DNA of 17,986 nt. It comes from Acidobacteria bacterium UBA2994. GTDB lineage: Bacteria > Acidobacteriota > Vicinamibacteria > Vicinamibacterales > UBA8438. The DNA is taken from the NCBI GenBank assembly GCA_002346545.1, contig DEAA01000031.1, positions 10,243 through 28,228 on the forward strand. The letters run 5' to 3'. The position numbers and the translations under genes are program-made. Under the pieces are notes generated by a model that was not told the DNA's origin, searched no databases, and worked only from the letters and a program-made list of their open reading frames with translations. Shown in pieces: positions 6,657-13,810 of the stretch (its first letter is position 1; each line of letters starts with the position of its first letter).

Positions 6657-6836
6657 CATCTCTCCCCCACCCCGAACCCTAACCCATTCGTTCGTAAAGA
6701 TTAAGGATCCGTCTGGCTCGGTCGCCAGTCGTGTCCTGGTACCTAAATTGCTTCAAAGACTACTGGAATCTGCGCTTCGATCCGACACGATCCCGAGCGT
6801 GGAACCCCAGCAGGTCGGACGAGAAGGAGTCGCATT

Positions 6837-7283
6837 ATGAGCACGAAGACGCATGGCATGAACGTTGATCGATACAACGAGCTTCGTCGTATCCTCGAAG
6901 AGCGTCGCGACGAGATCGCAGGCGAGGTCAAGGAAAAGATCCGGCACGTGCGGACCGAGGCCACGCAGACCACTACTCACCGGATCGCCGATGCAGGCGA
7001 GACGTCGGAGTCTGACATCCAGGACGATATCGAGTTCGCGCTCATCCAGATGAAGACGGAGACGCTGAATAAGATTGGTTCGGCGCTGGCCCGTCTCGAA
7101 GAACGCACCTACGGCTACTGCTACGAGTGTGGTGACGAAATCGCCGAACAGCGGCTGCGGGCGCTACCGTTCGCAGCGCGGTGCAAGGACTGCGAAGAGA
7201 TCCGCGAGTCCGAGCTCGACCGCGAGCGAGTGCTCGAGTCGCGCAGCAAGGCCGTATTACTCTTCGGTGTTTCCTCGGCCTGA
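6837..7283 (+). CDS. DksA/TraR-family zinc-finger transcription regulator
   Basis: This 148-residue protein has an N-terminal helical region (about 8-90, likely an antiparallel coiled coil) and a C4 zinc finger with Cys95/Cys98 (GYCYECGDEI) and Cys116/Cys119 (ARCKDCEE). Proteins of this family enter the RNA polymerase secondary channel and adjust promoter choice, often together with (p)ppGpp. The acidic tip of E. coli DksA (DxxDxA) is not plainly conserved; residues 52-65 instead offer D, E, E, D, D, D. DksA-like activity is therefore possible but not assured, and no dksA symbol is given. The ATG at 6837 has a good Shine-Dalgarno (AAGGAG, 6824-6829). It precedes lon on the same strand by 387 bp. 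Confidence 0.9.
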   Translation: MSTKTHGMNVDRYNELRRILEERRDEIAGEVKEKIRHVRTEATQTTTHRIADAGETSESDIQDDIEFALIQMKTETLNKIGSALARLEERTYGYCYECGDEIAEQRLRALPFAARCKDCEEIRESELDRERVLESRSKAVLLFGVSSA

Positions 7284-7670
7284 TTCTCGGACACCGATGC
7301 TGGATGGCCAGCGGAGGGCACATCGCCCGCGACGCGGTTCGGGGTACACTCCAACGACATTCGACCCGCCCGTGGGCGGGGCCGCTCAGATCATCGCGGG
7401 TGGCGTCCACGGTGTCAGAGGAGGCTGTACGAGCGGCGTGTACAGGCTGGGGACCAGTCTCGCCGTATAGCGGGCAACCCGGCGACCTGGCCGGCTGCGG
7501 AAGACCGAGCCTGCCGGGCGCCCACGGCCGAACCTACAGTGCCAGGTTTGGCTCAAGCTAATGCCACGATCCATCGGCGTCTGTCCAGCGGGTGGGGTAC
7601 AGCCCTGCCGGAGTTCAGCGGACCTGCCATTCGGGGCGAAGCCCCATGGAGGCAATAGGAGAATTGCACA
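7284..7670 (+). other. dksA-lon intergenic region (387 bp), possibly a structured leader
   Basis: No gene is evident here, but several nested inverted repeats are. CCCGCCC/GGGCGGG lies at 7365-7380. CTGTAC (7425-7430) pairs with GTACAG (7440-7445). CCCGGC (about 7468-7473) can pair with GCCGGG (about 7513-7518), enclosing a GGCT-G-CGG/CCG-AGCC hairpin. GGGGC-GAA-GCCCC lies at 7633-7645, 12 nt before the lon Shine-Dalgarno. The pattern fits a long folded 5' leader of lon or a separate small RNA. It does not match the RNase P, tmRNA, SRP or common riboswitch motifs that I know. Confidence 0.45.
7345..7350 (+). promoter_or_regulatory. Candidate -10 (TACACT) upstream of the lon leader
   Basis: TACACT within GGGGTACACTCC matches the TANNNT core. 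It lies about 325 bp upstream of lon and just before the repeat-rich part of the intergenic region. No strong -35 is seen, so this is a weak candidate. Confidence 0.25.
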
Positions 7671-10106
7671 ATGAGCGATGAACATCAGCTCCTCGATGAG
7701 GAAGGCGTAGAACGCCCGCTGGCGATTCCGTCCGAGTTGCCCGTGTTGCCGCTGCGAGACACGGTACTGTTCCCCAACTCGTTCATGCCGCTGGCCGTCG
7801 CCCGCGAGAGCTCTGTCCGGTTGATCGAGGAGGCGATCGCCGACAGTCGGCTGGTCGGTGTGTTCACCCAGCTTGAGCCGGGTACCGAAGATCCGACGCA
7901 GGAAGACCTCTACCAGGTTGGGACCGCCACCCACATCCACAAGATGTTTAAGCTGCCGGACGGCACACTCCGGCTGATCGTCCAGGGTCAGACCCGTCTC
8001 CATCTGGAAGAGGTGCTCGACACCCAGCCGTACATCCGAGCCCGGGTGACAGTGGCGGACGAGATCAGCCGAGACGATGACCGCCTCGAGGTCGATGCTC
8101 TCCAACGGAACATCAAGAACAACTTCCAGCAAGTGGTGTCGTTGTCGCCGCTGCTCTCAGACGACCTACAGGCGTTGGCTGGCAACATCACCGAGCCGGG
8201 GAAACTGGCCGACTTCATCGCGTCGAGCCTCACCACGATCCAGACTTCCACCAAGCAGGAGGTGCTCGGAACGTTGGATGTGAGGACCCGCATGGAGACC
8301 CTGAACCGCACCCTGATCAAGGAACTCGAGGTGCTTGAACTTGGCTCGAAGATCCAGTCTGAGGTGCAGTCGGAAGTGGGCAAGAATCAGCGGGAGTATC
8401 TGCTGCGTGAACAGATGAAAGCCATCCAGAAGGAATTGGGTGAGACCGACGACCAAGCCAAGGAGATCGAGGAGCTCAAGGACAAGATCGAGGCGGCTGG
8501 TATGCCGGAGGCCGTGCAGAAGGAAGTTCTGCGAGAGCTCGACCGGTTGTCGAGAATGCCGGTGGCGGCCGCGGAGTATACGGTGTCCCGCACCTATATC
8601 GACTGGCTGGTGGCGCTACCCTGGGACACCAGGACCGACGAGCTCATCGAGCTGCCTCGCACCAAGGACGTCCTGGACGCTGACCACACTGGCCTGGAGA
8701 AGGCGAAGGACCGCATTCTCGAGTATCTGGCGGTCAGGAAGCTGAATCCTGATATGAAGGGGCCTATCCTGTGCTTCGTGGGGCCTCCTGGCGTGGGGAA
8801 GACCTCGCTCGCGAAGTCGATCGCCCGTTCCCTCGACCGCAAGTTCGTACGGGTGTCGCTCGGCGGCATGCGGGACGAGGCGGAGATTCGCGGGCATCGT
8901 CGGACCTACATCGGCGCCCTTCCTGGTCAGATCATCCAGGGGCTGCGACGTGCCCAGTCGAAGAACCCGGTGTTCATCCTCGACGAGATCGACAAGCTGG
9001 GTGCCGACTTCCGTGGTGATCCGTCGTCGGCGCTACTCGAGGTACTGGACCCCGAACAGAACAACACGTTCCGTGACCACTACCTGGATGTACCGTTCGA
9101 TCTGTCCGAGGTCTTGTTTATCACCACCGCGAATGTGCTCGACCCGATCGCTCCGCCGTTGCGCGACCGGATGGAGGTGTTGGAGCTTCCGGGGTATACC
9201 GAAGAGGAGAAGCTGCTGATCGCCAAGGAACACCTCGTCGGACGGCAGATCGAGAACCATGGACTTACCGGCGAACAGATCAGCTTTAACGACGATGCTC
9301 TACGGAGCCTGATCCGCGGCTATACCCGTGAGGCTGGTGTCCGGAACCTCGAACGCGAGGTGGGCTCGCTGTGCCGCAAGGTGGCTCGCCGACATGCCGA
9401 AGGCGACACCGACGCGGTGGAGATCACGCCCGAGCTGTTGACCGAGCTGCTGGGGGCGCCTCGATTTCAGGATGAAGAAGTGGCGGAGCGGACGCGCAAC
9501 CCGGGTGTGGCGCTGGGACTGGCGTGGACTCCGGCGGGTGGGGACGTACTGTTCGTCGAAGCTACTCGGATGCCAGGCAAGGGCTCGCTGACGCTTACTG
9601 GGCACCTGGGCGACGTCATGAAGGAGTCGGCCCGTGCCGCGCTGTCCTGGTTCCGCGGGCAGACAGCGGCCTACGGAGTGGATCCGAATTTCTACCAGGA
9701 CTCCGAGCTTCATCTCCACGTGCCCTCCGGTGCTATTCCGAAAGACGGACCTTCGGCCGGGATCACGATGGCCACGGCGCTGGCGTCAGAGTTGACCGGT
9801 CGTCCCGTTCGCGGCGACATTGCAATGACGGGCGAGATCACTTTGTCCGGGCACGTGCTGCCGGTGGGGGGTATCAAGGAGAAGGTGCTCGCCGCGCGCC
9901 GTCACGGATTGCTCGAAGTGATTCTGCCTGAGCAGAACGAGAATAATGTGAAGGAAGACCTAAGCGAAGACCTTCGGCGTGAGCTAACGATCCACTTCGT
10001 GTCGACGATTGACGACGTACTGCAGCTGGCGCTGCAACCGGCGGCGGCTCGACCCGAGGTCGCTGATTCAGGAGACAAGCCCGAAGTGCACGGCACCGTC
10101 CAGTAG
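7671..10106 (+). CDS. lon: ATP-dependent endopeptidase Lon
   Basis: This 811-residue cytoplasmic AAA+ serine protease degrades misfolded and short-lived regulatory proteins. The N-terminal LON substrate-binding domain spans about 20-215, beginning [22 protein letters not shown] helical linker (about 220-300) leads to the AAA+ module with Walker A GPPGVGKT at 371-378, Walker B VFILDE at 434-439 and sensor-1 Asn488. The C-terminal S16 protease domain has the catalytic pair Ser695 (PKDGPSAG) and Lys738 (GGIKEK), 43 residues apart as in E. coli Lon. Length and motifs are those of a full active bacterial LonA. The ATG at 7671 has an AGGAG Shine-Dalgarno at 7657-7661. No CIRCE or sigma-32 promoter was found, so heat-shock control is not evident. 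It is convergent with fpg, 14 bp away. Confidence 0.97.
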   Translation: MSDEHQLLDEEGVERPLAIPSELPVLPLRDTVLFPNSFMPLAVARESSVRLIEEAIADSRLVGVFTQLEPGTEDPTQEDLYQVGTATHIHKMFKLPDGTLRLIVQGQTRLHLEEVLDTQPYIRARVTVADEISRDDDRLEVDALQRNIKNNFQQVVSLSPLLSDDLQALAGNITEPGKLADFIASSLTTIQTSTKQEVLGTLDVRTRMETLNRTLIKELEVLELGSKIQSEVQSEVGKNQREYLLREQMKAIQKELGETDDQAKEIEELKDKIEAAGMPEAVQKEVLRELDRLSRMPVAAAEYTVSRTYIDWLVALPWDTRTDELIELPRTKDVLDADHTGLEKAKDRILEYLAVRKLNPDMKGPILCFVGPPGVGKTSLAKSIARSLDRKFVRVSLGGMRDEAEIRGHRRTYIGALPGQIIQGLRRAQSKNPVFILDEIDKLGADFRGDPSSALLEVLDPEQNNTFRDHYLDVPFDLSEVLFITTANVLDPIAPPLRDRMEVLELPGYTEEEKLLIAKEHLVGRQIENHGLTGEQISFNDDALRSLIRGYTREAGVRNLEREVGSLCRKVARRHAEGDTDAVEITPELLTELLGAPRFQDEEVAERTRNPGVALGLAWTPAGGDVLFVEATRMPGKGSLTLTGHLGDVMKESARAALSWFRGQTAAYGVDPNFYQDSELHLHVPSGAIPKDGPSAGITMATALASELTGRPVRGDIAMTGEITLSGHVLPVGGIKEKVLAARRHGLLEVILPEQNENNVKEDLSEDLRRELTIHFVSTIDDVLQLALQPAAARPEVADSGDKPEVHGTVQ

Positions 10107-10120
10107 CAGACGGTCGGGAG

Positions 10121-10954
10121 TCATCGCTGACGGGTTGGTACCCACGCCGTGGTGCGTCCGCCCAGGGTCAGAAACTCGATCGGCTCTCCACCGATCCGGG
10201 CGTCATTCCGTTTCCCCCATCGCTGGTGAAACAGCCAGGTTCGAGGAAAGCGGGTCTTGTCCGCGTCCACAGCGACAGCCTTCGTCACCACCCGCTTCAA
10301 CGCGCTCCGGAGTGTCCCGATCTCGCTTCGGGTCAGCGTGTTGGCTCGTCGTCGCGGGTCGAGCCTGGCCTGGAAGAGTACTTCGTCGGCGATCCAGTTG
10401 CCGACGCCGGCGGCGAAGCTCTGGTCGAGGAGCACTAACTTTATTACGGCGCTTCGGCTTGACACGAGATCTGCGAACTCGCCTGGGGCCGGCAGATCGA
10501 TGAGCGGATCGAAGCCCAGCCGGCTAATAGGGGGCGTGGTGACCGGGTTCTTGCGGAGCCGGAGTCGGCCGAGGCGTCGCTTGTTGGTGAACGCGAGTTC
10601 GGCGCCGTCGTCGAGTTCGAGCCGCAGCTTGGTGAAGCGAGGTGGCCAGACGGTCTCCGGCGCGCGCGGACCAGACTCCAGCTGAATCGGCGCTTCGTCC
10701 CGACTTCGCAGGTCGCCGGTCATGCCCAGATGAAACAGGGGCCAGGGACGTCGGTCCAATTCCAGCCAGAAGTACTTGCCTCGTCGACCGGTTCCGGTGA
10801 TCGCGCGGTCGAGCAGGGCGCGTCGCATTCGTGCCGGCGTCGTGTCCTCGACCACGATCGGGTCCTTCGCGCACCAGACGGCCACGATTCGCTTCCCGGT
10901 GCCAACCCGCGCCGCGAGTCGTCGCGCCCGTTCTACTTCAGGTAGTTCCGGCAT
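10121..10954 (-). CDS. mutM: Fpg/Nei-family DNA glycosylase with zincless finger
   Basis: This 277-residue base-excision repair enzyme is expected to remove oxidised bases such as 8-oxoguanine or formamidopyrimidines and to nick at the abasic site. The N-terminus MPELPEVE gives the catalytic Pro2 and Glu3; Lys60 fits the conserved beta-hairpin lysine. The helix-two-turn-helix region is at about 170-205, with GVGNWIADEVLFQARLDP. The C-terminus ends LGGRTTAWVPTRQR and keeps the finger arginine Arg267, but none of the four zinc cysteines of bacterial Fpg is present; the only cysteine is Cys28. This matches the zincless finger of plant and fungal FPG proteins, which it resembles closely from memory. 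It is last in the minus-strand operon, 3 bp after the Nudix gene. Confidence 0.9.
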   Translation of the reverse strand: MPELPEVERARRLAARVGTGKRIVAVWCAKDPIVVEDTTPARMRRALLDRAITGTGRRGKYFWLELDRRPWPLFHLGMTGDLRSRDEAPIQLESGPRAPETVWPPRFTKLRLELDDGAELAFTNKRRLGRLRLRKNPVTTPPISRLGFDPLIDLPAPGEFADLVSSRSAVIKLVLLDQSFAAGVGNWIADEVLFQARLDPRRRANTLTRSEIGTLRSALKRVVTKAVAVDADKTRFPRTWLFHQRWGKRNDARIGGEPIEFLTLGGRTTAWVPTRQR

Positions 10955-10957
10955 GCC

Positions 10958-11476
10958 TCAGACCATCGTCAAGCCGGCCGCCGTCTTCATATCAGGTGCA
11001 TCGCCAGCTGTGACCAGCGCACGCGCCTCTGCCAGCGTGAAGGTATGGATCTCCAGGTCCTCGTCTTCGTCTGGGCTGGCCAGTTCGGCGGGCTCGTAGA
11101 GTTCCGTCGCGCGGTAGAAGAACATCAGCTCATCGCAATAGCCAGGCGTGGGATAGAGCTGGGCGGCTTGCTCGAGAAGGCCTGGCCGCTGCCCGATCTC
11201 TTCGTGGCATTCTCGGCGTGCGGCCTCTTCCGGCGACTCACCGGGGTCCACGCTGCCGGCCGGTAGTTCCCACAGCCAGCGGTCGATGGCGTACCGATAC
11301 TGGCGCACTAGGATCACGTGGTCGGGGTCTGGCAGTGGGATCAGTACCACCGAGGCCGGGTGTCGGATTACGTGCAGGGTCGCGGTGGGGCCATGGGACA
11401 GCTGCACTTGGTCCGCCTCTACCGAGAACACCTTGCCAGTGAAGATGGTCTCCCCGCTGAGTCTGGCTTTGTTCAT
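10958..11476 (-). CDS. Nudix hydrolase, ADP-ribose pyrophosphatase-like
   Basis: This 172-residue hydrolase cleaves a nucleoside diphosphate linked to another group. The Nudix box GX5EX7REUXEEXGU is complete at residues 74-96: Gly74, Glu80, Arg88-Glu89, Glu92-Glu93, Gly95, with Cys90 at the U position. The flanking sequence (an N-terminal strand pair, VRQYRYAIDRWLWELPAGSVDPGE, then PTPGYCDELMFFY) is typical of the NudF-like ADP-ribose/ADP-sugar pyrophosphatases, so ADP-ribose is the likeliest substrate; another NDP-sugar is possible. The ATG at 11476 overlaps the rluD stop as ATGA (11473-11476), which suggests translational coupling. fpg begins 3 bp downstream. Confidence 0.9.
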   Translation of the reverse strand: MNKARLSGETIFTGKVFSVEADQVQLSHGPTATLHVIRHPASVVLIPLPDPDHVILVRQYRYAIDRWLWELPAGSVDPGESPEEAARRECHEEIGQRPGLLEQAAQLYPTPGYCDELMFFYRATELYEPAELASPDEDEDLEIHTFTLAEARALVTAGDAPDMKTAAGLTMV

Positions 11477-12435
11477 CGTTCCGCTCGGTCGCGCCGGGCG
11501 CGAAGCATGTCCAACACCGCTTGCAGATCGTCGGCCAGCGGCGCGGTGAACTCCACCCGCCGGCCGTCCCGGGGATGCACGAAACCGAGGCGGTAGGCGT
11601 GAAGAAACGGGCGGTCGAGTGTGCCCAGCACCCGGTGGTCGGCAGCGAGGTGTTTCCGCACGCCTCCGTAGACCGAGTCGCCGACCACAGGGTGCCCGAT
11701 GCTGTTGAGGTGCACCCGGATCTGATGCGTTCGTCCCGTCGCGATGGCGATCATCGCGAGCGTCAGTCCACGCAACCGTTCCGTGCCGGTGATCCTGGTG
11801 ACCGCCGAACGAGCCCGTCGCGCCCGGGTCGACATCTTCTGTCGGTGGACCGGGTCTCGACCTAGCGGTGCGTCTATCCGTCGGCCTGTGTTGATCAGGC
11901 CCCAGACCAGCGCCAAGTAGGCTTTCTCGATCTTGCGGTCCGCAAACTGTTGCGACAGTTCGAGGTGTGCCGCATCGTGCTTGGCTACCACCATCACGCC
12001 CGAGGTGCCGCGGTCGAGACGGTGGACTATGCCTGGACGCTGCTCTCCGCCGATGCCGCTCAGTCCCTGCACATGGTGCAGCAGTGCGTTCACCAGGGTG
12101 CCTCGTTTATGACCGGCCGCTGGGTGCACCACCATGCCCGCCGGCTTGTTCACCACCACCAGATCCGGGTCGTCGTGCAGGATCTCTAGCGGGAGGTCTT
12201 CGGCCGCCGGCGTCGCCGGCACCGGCGCGGGAATATCCAGGTCCACCAGATCACCGGTATGTACCGCGTGACTTACCCGGGCCTGCTGCTGGTTGAGCTG
12301 GACGTGACCGTCCCGGATTAGGCGCTGCACCTGCGAGCGGGACCGTCCCGGGAGCATCGCCGTAATGTAGTGGTCCAGCCGGGTGCCTTCGTGCTCCTCG
12401 GTGACCTCGAGGGACGGTTGTTCGGTGGGGCTCAT
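11473..12435 (-). CDS. rluD: RluA-family 23S rRNA pseudouridine synthase (RluD-like)
   Basis: This 320-residue enzyme isomerises uridine to pseudouridine in RNA. An S4 RNA-binding domain occupies about residues 17-75 (TRLDHYITAMLPGRSRSQVQRLI). The catalytic domain holds the RluA-type motif GIVHRLDRGTSG at 136-147, with the catalytic Asp141, followed by VVAKHDAAHLELSQQFADRKIEKAYLALVWG. The S4 domain and length match RluD, which modifies helix 69 of 23S rRNA, but exact target positions cannot be read from sequence. The start at 12435 follows lgt by 22 bp; no strong Shine-Dalgarno is seen. It sits in the ileS-lspA-lgt-rluD order, where lspA and rluD are common neighbours in many bacteria. Confidence 0.93.
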   Translation of the reverse strand: MSPTEQPSLEVTEEHEGTRLDHYITAMLPGRSRSQVQRLIRDGHVQLNQQQARVSHAVHTGDLVDLDIPAPVPATPAAEDLPLEILHDDPDLVVVNKPAGMVVHPAAGHKRGTLVNALLHHVQGLSGIGGEQRPGIVHRLDRGTSGVMVVAKHDAAHLELSQQFADRKIEKAYLALVWGLINTGRRIDAPLGRDPVHRQKMSTRARRARSAVTRITGTERLRGLTLAMIAIATGRTHQIRVHLNSIGHPVVGDSVYGGVRKHLAADHRVLGTLDRPFLHAYRLGFVHPRDGRRVEFTAPLADDLQAVLDMLRARRDRAER

Positions 12436-12457
12436 CGGGCCTGGCGGCTCCGTCCCC

Positions 12458-13249
12458 TCAGGCGGTCTGGTCCGGAGCCGCCGCGCGCCGGCCCAGATAG
12501 ATCAGCATGATGACGCTGATCGGCACGATCAGGCCGGAGAGGAACTGCGAGGTCGGGATCGTGTCGAAGGCCATACCGCGCGGATCGCCTCGGTAGAACT
12601 CGATGATGATCCGGGCGATCGGGTACAGCAAAAGGTAGGTCCAGAACGTCCGGCCTGGGAATGGTCTCCAACGCCGCTCACCAACGAGCAGCGTTCCCAG
12701 CACGAGCAGTTCCGCGACTGCTTCGTACACCTGAGTGGGGTGGAGGGCGATATCCAACGGAGTGCCGACGTTGGCGGCCGCCAGCGTGCTGTTGAACGTG
12801 ATGCCCCACGGGAGATCCGTGGCGCTGCCGTAGCAGCACCCGGCCAGCAGACACCCCATGCGCCCGATGGCGTGCCCCAGGGCGATGCCTGGTGCGAACA
12901 GGTCACAGGTGGTCCAGAGCGGCAGCCGATGCCGGCGGATGTACCACCAGGCGACCGGGACGGCGAGCAGCAGGCCTCCGTAAAACACGCCTCCGGACTT
13001 GAGCAACACCATCAACGCGGCCGGATCGCTGATGAACCGGTCGATATCGACCAGGAACAGCATCAGCTTGGCGCCGACCAGCGCACTGATGATCACGAAG
13101 ATCCCGAGGTCCATGACCCGCTGGCCGTTGAGACCCGCCTGGTTGGCTCGGCGAAGGGCGAACTGCAGACCGACAATGTAGGCGGTTGCCAGTAGCACGC
13201 CGTAGCTGTAGATGCTGAGGGGGCCCAGCTCAAACAGAAGTGGATACAT
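12458..13249 (-). CDS. lgt: Prolipoprotein diacylglyceryl transferase
   Basis: This 263-residue polytopic inner-membrane enzyme moves diacylglycerol from phosphatidylglycerol to the lipobox cysteine of prolipoproteins, the first step of lipoprotein maturation. About seven hydrophobic segments are visible. Signature elements are SGGVFYGGLL at 85-94, GHAIGRMGCLLAGCCYG at 125-141 with Arg130, HPTQVYEA at 170-177, and IIIEFYRGDPRG at 215-224 with Arg220. At the position of the essential E. coli His103 (FHGG) this protein has Tyr90 (FYGG), a variant I recall from other phyla. The ATG at 13249 lies inside the 3' end of lspA (20-bp overlap), so the two successive lipoprotein enzymes are probably translated together. 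Confidence 0.95.
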   Translation of the reverse strand: MYPLLFELGPLSIYSYGVLLATAYIVGLQFALRRANQAGLNGQRVMDLGIFVIISALVGAKLMLFLVDIDRFISDPAALMVLLKSGGVFYGGLLLAVPVAWWYIRRHRLPLWTTCDLFAPGIALGHAIGRMGCLLAGCCYGSATDLPWGITFNSTLAAANVGTPLDIALHPTQVYEAVAELLVLGTLLVGERRWRPFPGRTFWTYLLLYPIARIIIEFYRGDPRGMAFDTIPTSQFLSGLIVPISVIMLIYLGRRAAAPDQTA

Positions 13250-13799
13250 CGTTGCCGCCAGACACGAACATATCGAGGATGAGCAGAGATGCGCCGACCG
13301 TGATGGCCGAATCGGCCACGTTGAACGCCCAGAAGTGATAAGACCGCCAGTAGACGTCGACGAAGTCGACCACGTAGCCGACCGAGGCCCGGTCGACGAG
13401 GTTGCCGAGGGCGCCGCCGAGGATCAGCGCGAGGCCCGCACGCGCGAGTGTCTCTCGCGTGCCGACCTGTGAGGCATAGAGCGAGATTGCGCCCAATGCG
13501 ACTAGCGCGATTGCGGTCATGAGCAGCTGCTTGTTGGCCATGTCAGCCGAGTTCAGGAACCCGAACGCCGCGCCCGTGTTCCTGACATGCACCAGATTGA
13601 ACAGCCCCGGGATCACCTCGATCGAGTCGTGGAGCGAGATCTGGGTACGAACCGCGTACTTCGTGAGCTGATCCGCCACGAGGATGACCACCGCGACGAC
13701 GATCATCACCCGCCTGGTCATCCAGCTGGGCGGCAGCGGCGTCGACTCGGCTGGTACGTCTGTTGTCGCGGCCGCCGGGATGCTGGGGTTGATGCCCAT
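13230..13799 (-). CDS. lspA: Lipoprotein signal peptidase (signal peptidase II)
   Basis: This 189-residue inner-membrane aspartyl protease cleaves the signal peptide from diacylglyceryl-modified prolipoproteins, the step after Lgt. Conserved blocks are DQLTKYAV (43-50), VRNTGAAFGFL (72-82), GGALGNLVDRASVGYVVDF (128-146) and FNVADSAI (159-166). Asp136, Asp145 and Asp163 are all present and include the catalytic pair. Four membrane segments are visible at about 29-47, 92-110, 119-136 and 160-180. The ATG at 13799 gives a polar 26-residue N-terminal tail before the first helix; an internal ATG at 13721 would give the more usual 163 residues but has no ribosome binding site. It follows ileS by 11 bp and overlaps lgt by 20 bp. 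The classical ileS-lspA pairing is kept. Confidence 0.94.
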   Translation of the reverse strand: MGINPSIPAAATTDVPAESTPLPPSWMTRRVMIVVAVVILVADQLTKYAVRTQISLHDSIEVIPGLFNLVHVRNTGAAFGFLNSADMANKQLLMTAIALVALGAISLYASQVGTRETLARAGLALILGGALGNLVDRASVGYVVDFVDVYWRSYHFWAFNVADSAITVGASLLILDMFVSGGNDVSTSV

Positions 13800-13810
13800 C
13801 TCGACGCTTT

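Larger units (their letters stand above)
6330..6836. other. Divergent intergenic region (507 bp) with two hairpins
   Basis: This gap separates the minus-strand Cys-rich gene from the plus-strand dksA-like gene, so it should hold promoters in both directions. Visible elements are a perfect TTGACA at 6531-6536 on the plus strand without a convincing -10 at the right spacing, a hairpin at 6542-6566, and a perfect 8-bp hairpin at 6631-6656. No tRNA, no known riboswitch motif and no persuasive small gene was found. The part from about 6480 to 6780 is less GC-rich than the flanking genes. Confidence 0.6.

Noticed and set aside
6668..6692. Telomere-like CCCGAACCCTAACCC repeat
   Set aside because: Only one imperfect copy is present; it is a short C-rich run, not an array.
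6755..6795. tRNA-like T arm (CTTCGATCC)
   Set aside because: The flanking bases do not pair as a T stem, and no acceptor or anticodon arm can be drawn.
7631..7650. Sigma-32 heat-shock promoter (CCCCAT) before lon
   Set aside because: CCCCAT at 7642-7647 is part of a GGGGC/GCCCC hairpin, and no CTTGAA-like -35 lies 13-17 bp upstream; no CIRCE repeat was found either.
7284..7670. RNase P RNA, tmRNA, SRP RNA or a cobalamin-type riboswitch
   Set aside because: The GGCGACCTGG segment recalls the tmRNA start and GCGGAAGACC recalls cobalamin elements, but the required conserved motifs (T arm and CCA, GAGGAAAGTCC, GCCACTG box) are absent.
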